Below, one piece after another: positions 5,876 through 5,964 of a stretch of 5,964 nucleotides of DNA. This DNA is from Clostridia bacterium (GTDB taxonomy: Bacteria > Bacillota_A > Clostridia > Monoglobales > Monoglobaceae): NCBI GenBank assembly GCA_017436135.1, contig JAFSDQ010000016.1, forward strand, positions 1 to 5,964, in the 5' to 3' direction. The notes beneath the pieces are model-generated. The model was not told the origin of the DNA. It did not search any database and saw only the letters and a list, made by a program, of their open reading frames with translations. How positions within the stretch are numbered: position 1 is the stretch's first letter; each line of letters starts with the position of its first letter. A program made the position numbers and the translations under genes.

Positions 5876-5885
5876 TTCATCTTCC

Positions 5886-5952
5886 GCACCAAAATCCCCT
5901 CGAAATTTCATCAGTTTAAGGTCGAAGAATTTTCAAAGAGGGAATTTTATGC
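5886..5952. repeat. Imperfect central palindrome of the element
   Basis: The left half (GCACC..AAAATCCCCT..GAAATTTCATC, 5886-5912) is an approximate inverted repeat of 5924-5952, with a few mismatches and short gaps. The loop is the 11 bases 5913-5923. It forms the centre of the joined element, and the shared 41-bp overlap begins with its right half. Confidence 0.6.
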
Positions 5953-5964
5953 TTATGCAAGGCA
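5924..5964 (+). repeat. Terminal direct repeat, right copy (41 bp)
   Basis: These bases are identical to 1-41 in the same orientation and form the last 41 bases of the window. The window therefore overlaps itself end to end. Confidence 0.95.

Larger units (their letters stand above)
5788..5964. repeat. Left-hand arm of the palindromic MITE-like repeat element
   Basis: This arm begins with the terminal inverted repeat (5788-5814), nine bases after the mreC stop. It has a perfect hairpin at 5858-5875 and an imperfect central palindrome: 5886-5912 against 5924-5952, with the loop at 5913-5923. It ends in the 41 bases shared with the window start. Joined to 42-139 through that overlap it gives an element of about 275 bp. 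No transposase or other convincing gene is present. The element separates mreC from whatever follows and could affect transcript ends there. Confidence 0.75.

Noticed and set aside
5663..5911. An 82-codon minus-strand open frame spanning the mreC end and the repeat arm.
   Set aside because: Half of it is the antisense of the mreC acidic tail (giving a Pro/His/Leu-rich product) and half is the repeat element. It looks spurious.
1..5964. A genuine plasmid or phage circle, suggested by the identical ends.
   Set aside because: No replication, partition, mobilisation, capsid or integrase gene is present, and every gene is chromosomal housekeeping. The overlap is inside a repeat.

Overview
The window carries six genes, all on the + strand and closely packed: zapA, a long U32-family protein gene, dut, maf, an mreB-type actin gene and mreC. 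Gram-positive-style Shine-Dalgarno sites (GGAGG-like), moderately low GC judged by eye, two GTG starts and the maf-mreB-mreC order (which resembles the Bacillus subtilis maf-radC-mreBCD region, here without radC) point to a chromosomal segment of a Clostridia-type Bacillota. No phage, plasmid, CRISPR, tRNA or rRNA gene is visible.

Layout. Positions 1-139 are the right-hand arm of a palindromic, non-coding repeat element. Positions 140-224 are the zapA leader, with a perfect 9-bp inverted repeat that overlaps a possible extended -10 promoter. Positions 225-4831 hold zapA, the U32 gene, dut, maf and mreB, with gaps of 12, 30, 74 and 12 bp. mreC (4846-5778) starts 14 bp after mreB. Nine bases after the mreC stop, at 5788, the left-hand arm of the same kind of repeat element begins and runs to the end. 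The first 41 and last 41 bases of the window are identical and in the same orientation. The window can therefore be closed into a circle, which would rebuild one complete element of about 275 bp with 27-bp terminal inverted repeats (25/27 matching). Because the cargo is housekeeping genes, I read this as a contig broken at, or falsely circularised through, a dispersed chromosomal repeat, not as a real plasmid.

How the genes fit together. ZapA supports the FtsZ ring, while the MreB-like protein and MreC belong to the cell-elongation machinery, so division and elongation genes bracket the cluster. Between them lie a probable Fe-S RNA-hydroxylation protein (U32) and two nucleotide-pool enzymes, dUTPase and Maf. 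mreD, the usual next gene, is not in the window.

The two most notable observations are these. (1) The MreB-type protein has replaced the two residues that position the hydrolytic water in ordinary MreB (Glu to Ser129, Thr to Val156), and other nucleotide-pocket motifs have changed too, yet it is full length and sits in the mre locus. (2) The flanking repeat is a symmetric palindrome. Each arm carries a small hairpin at exactly the same distance from the element end, with an unrelated stem sequence but the same four-base loop, which looks like structural conservation.
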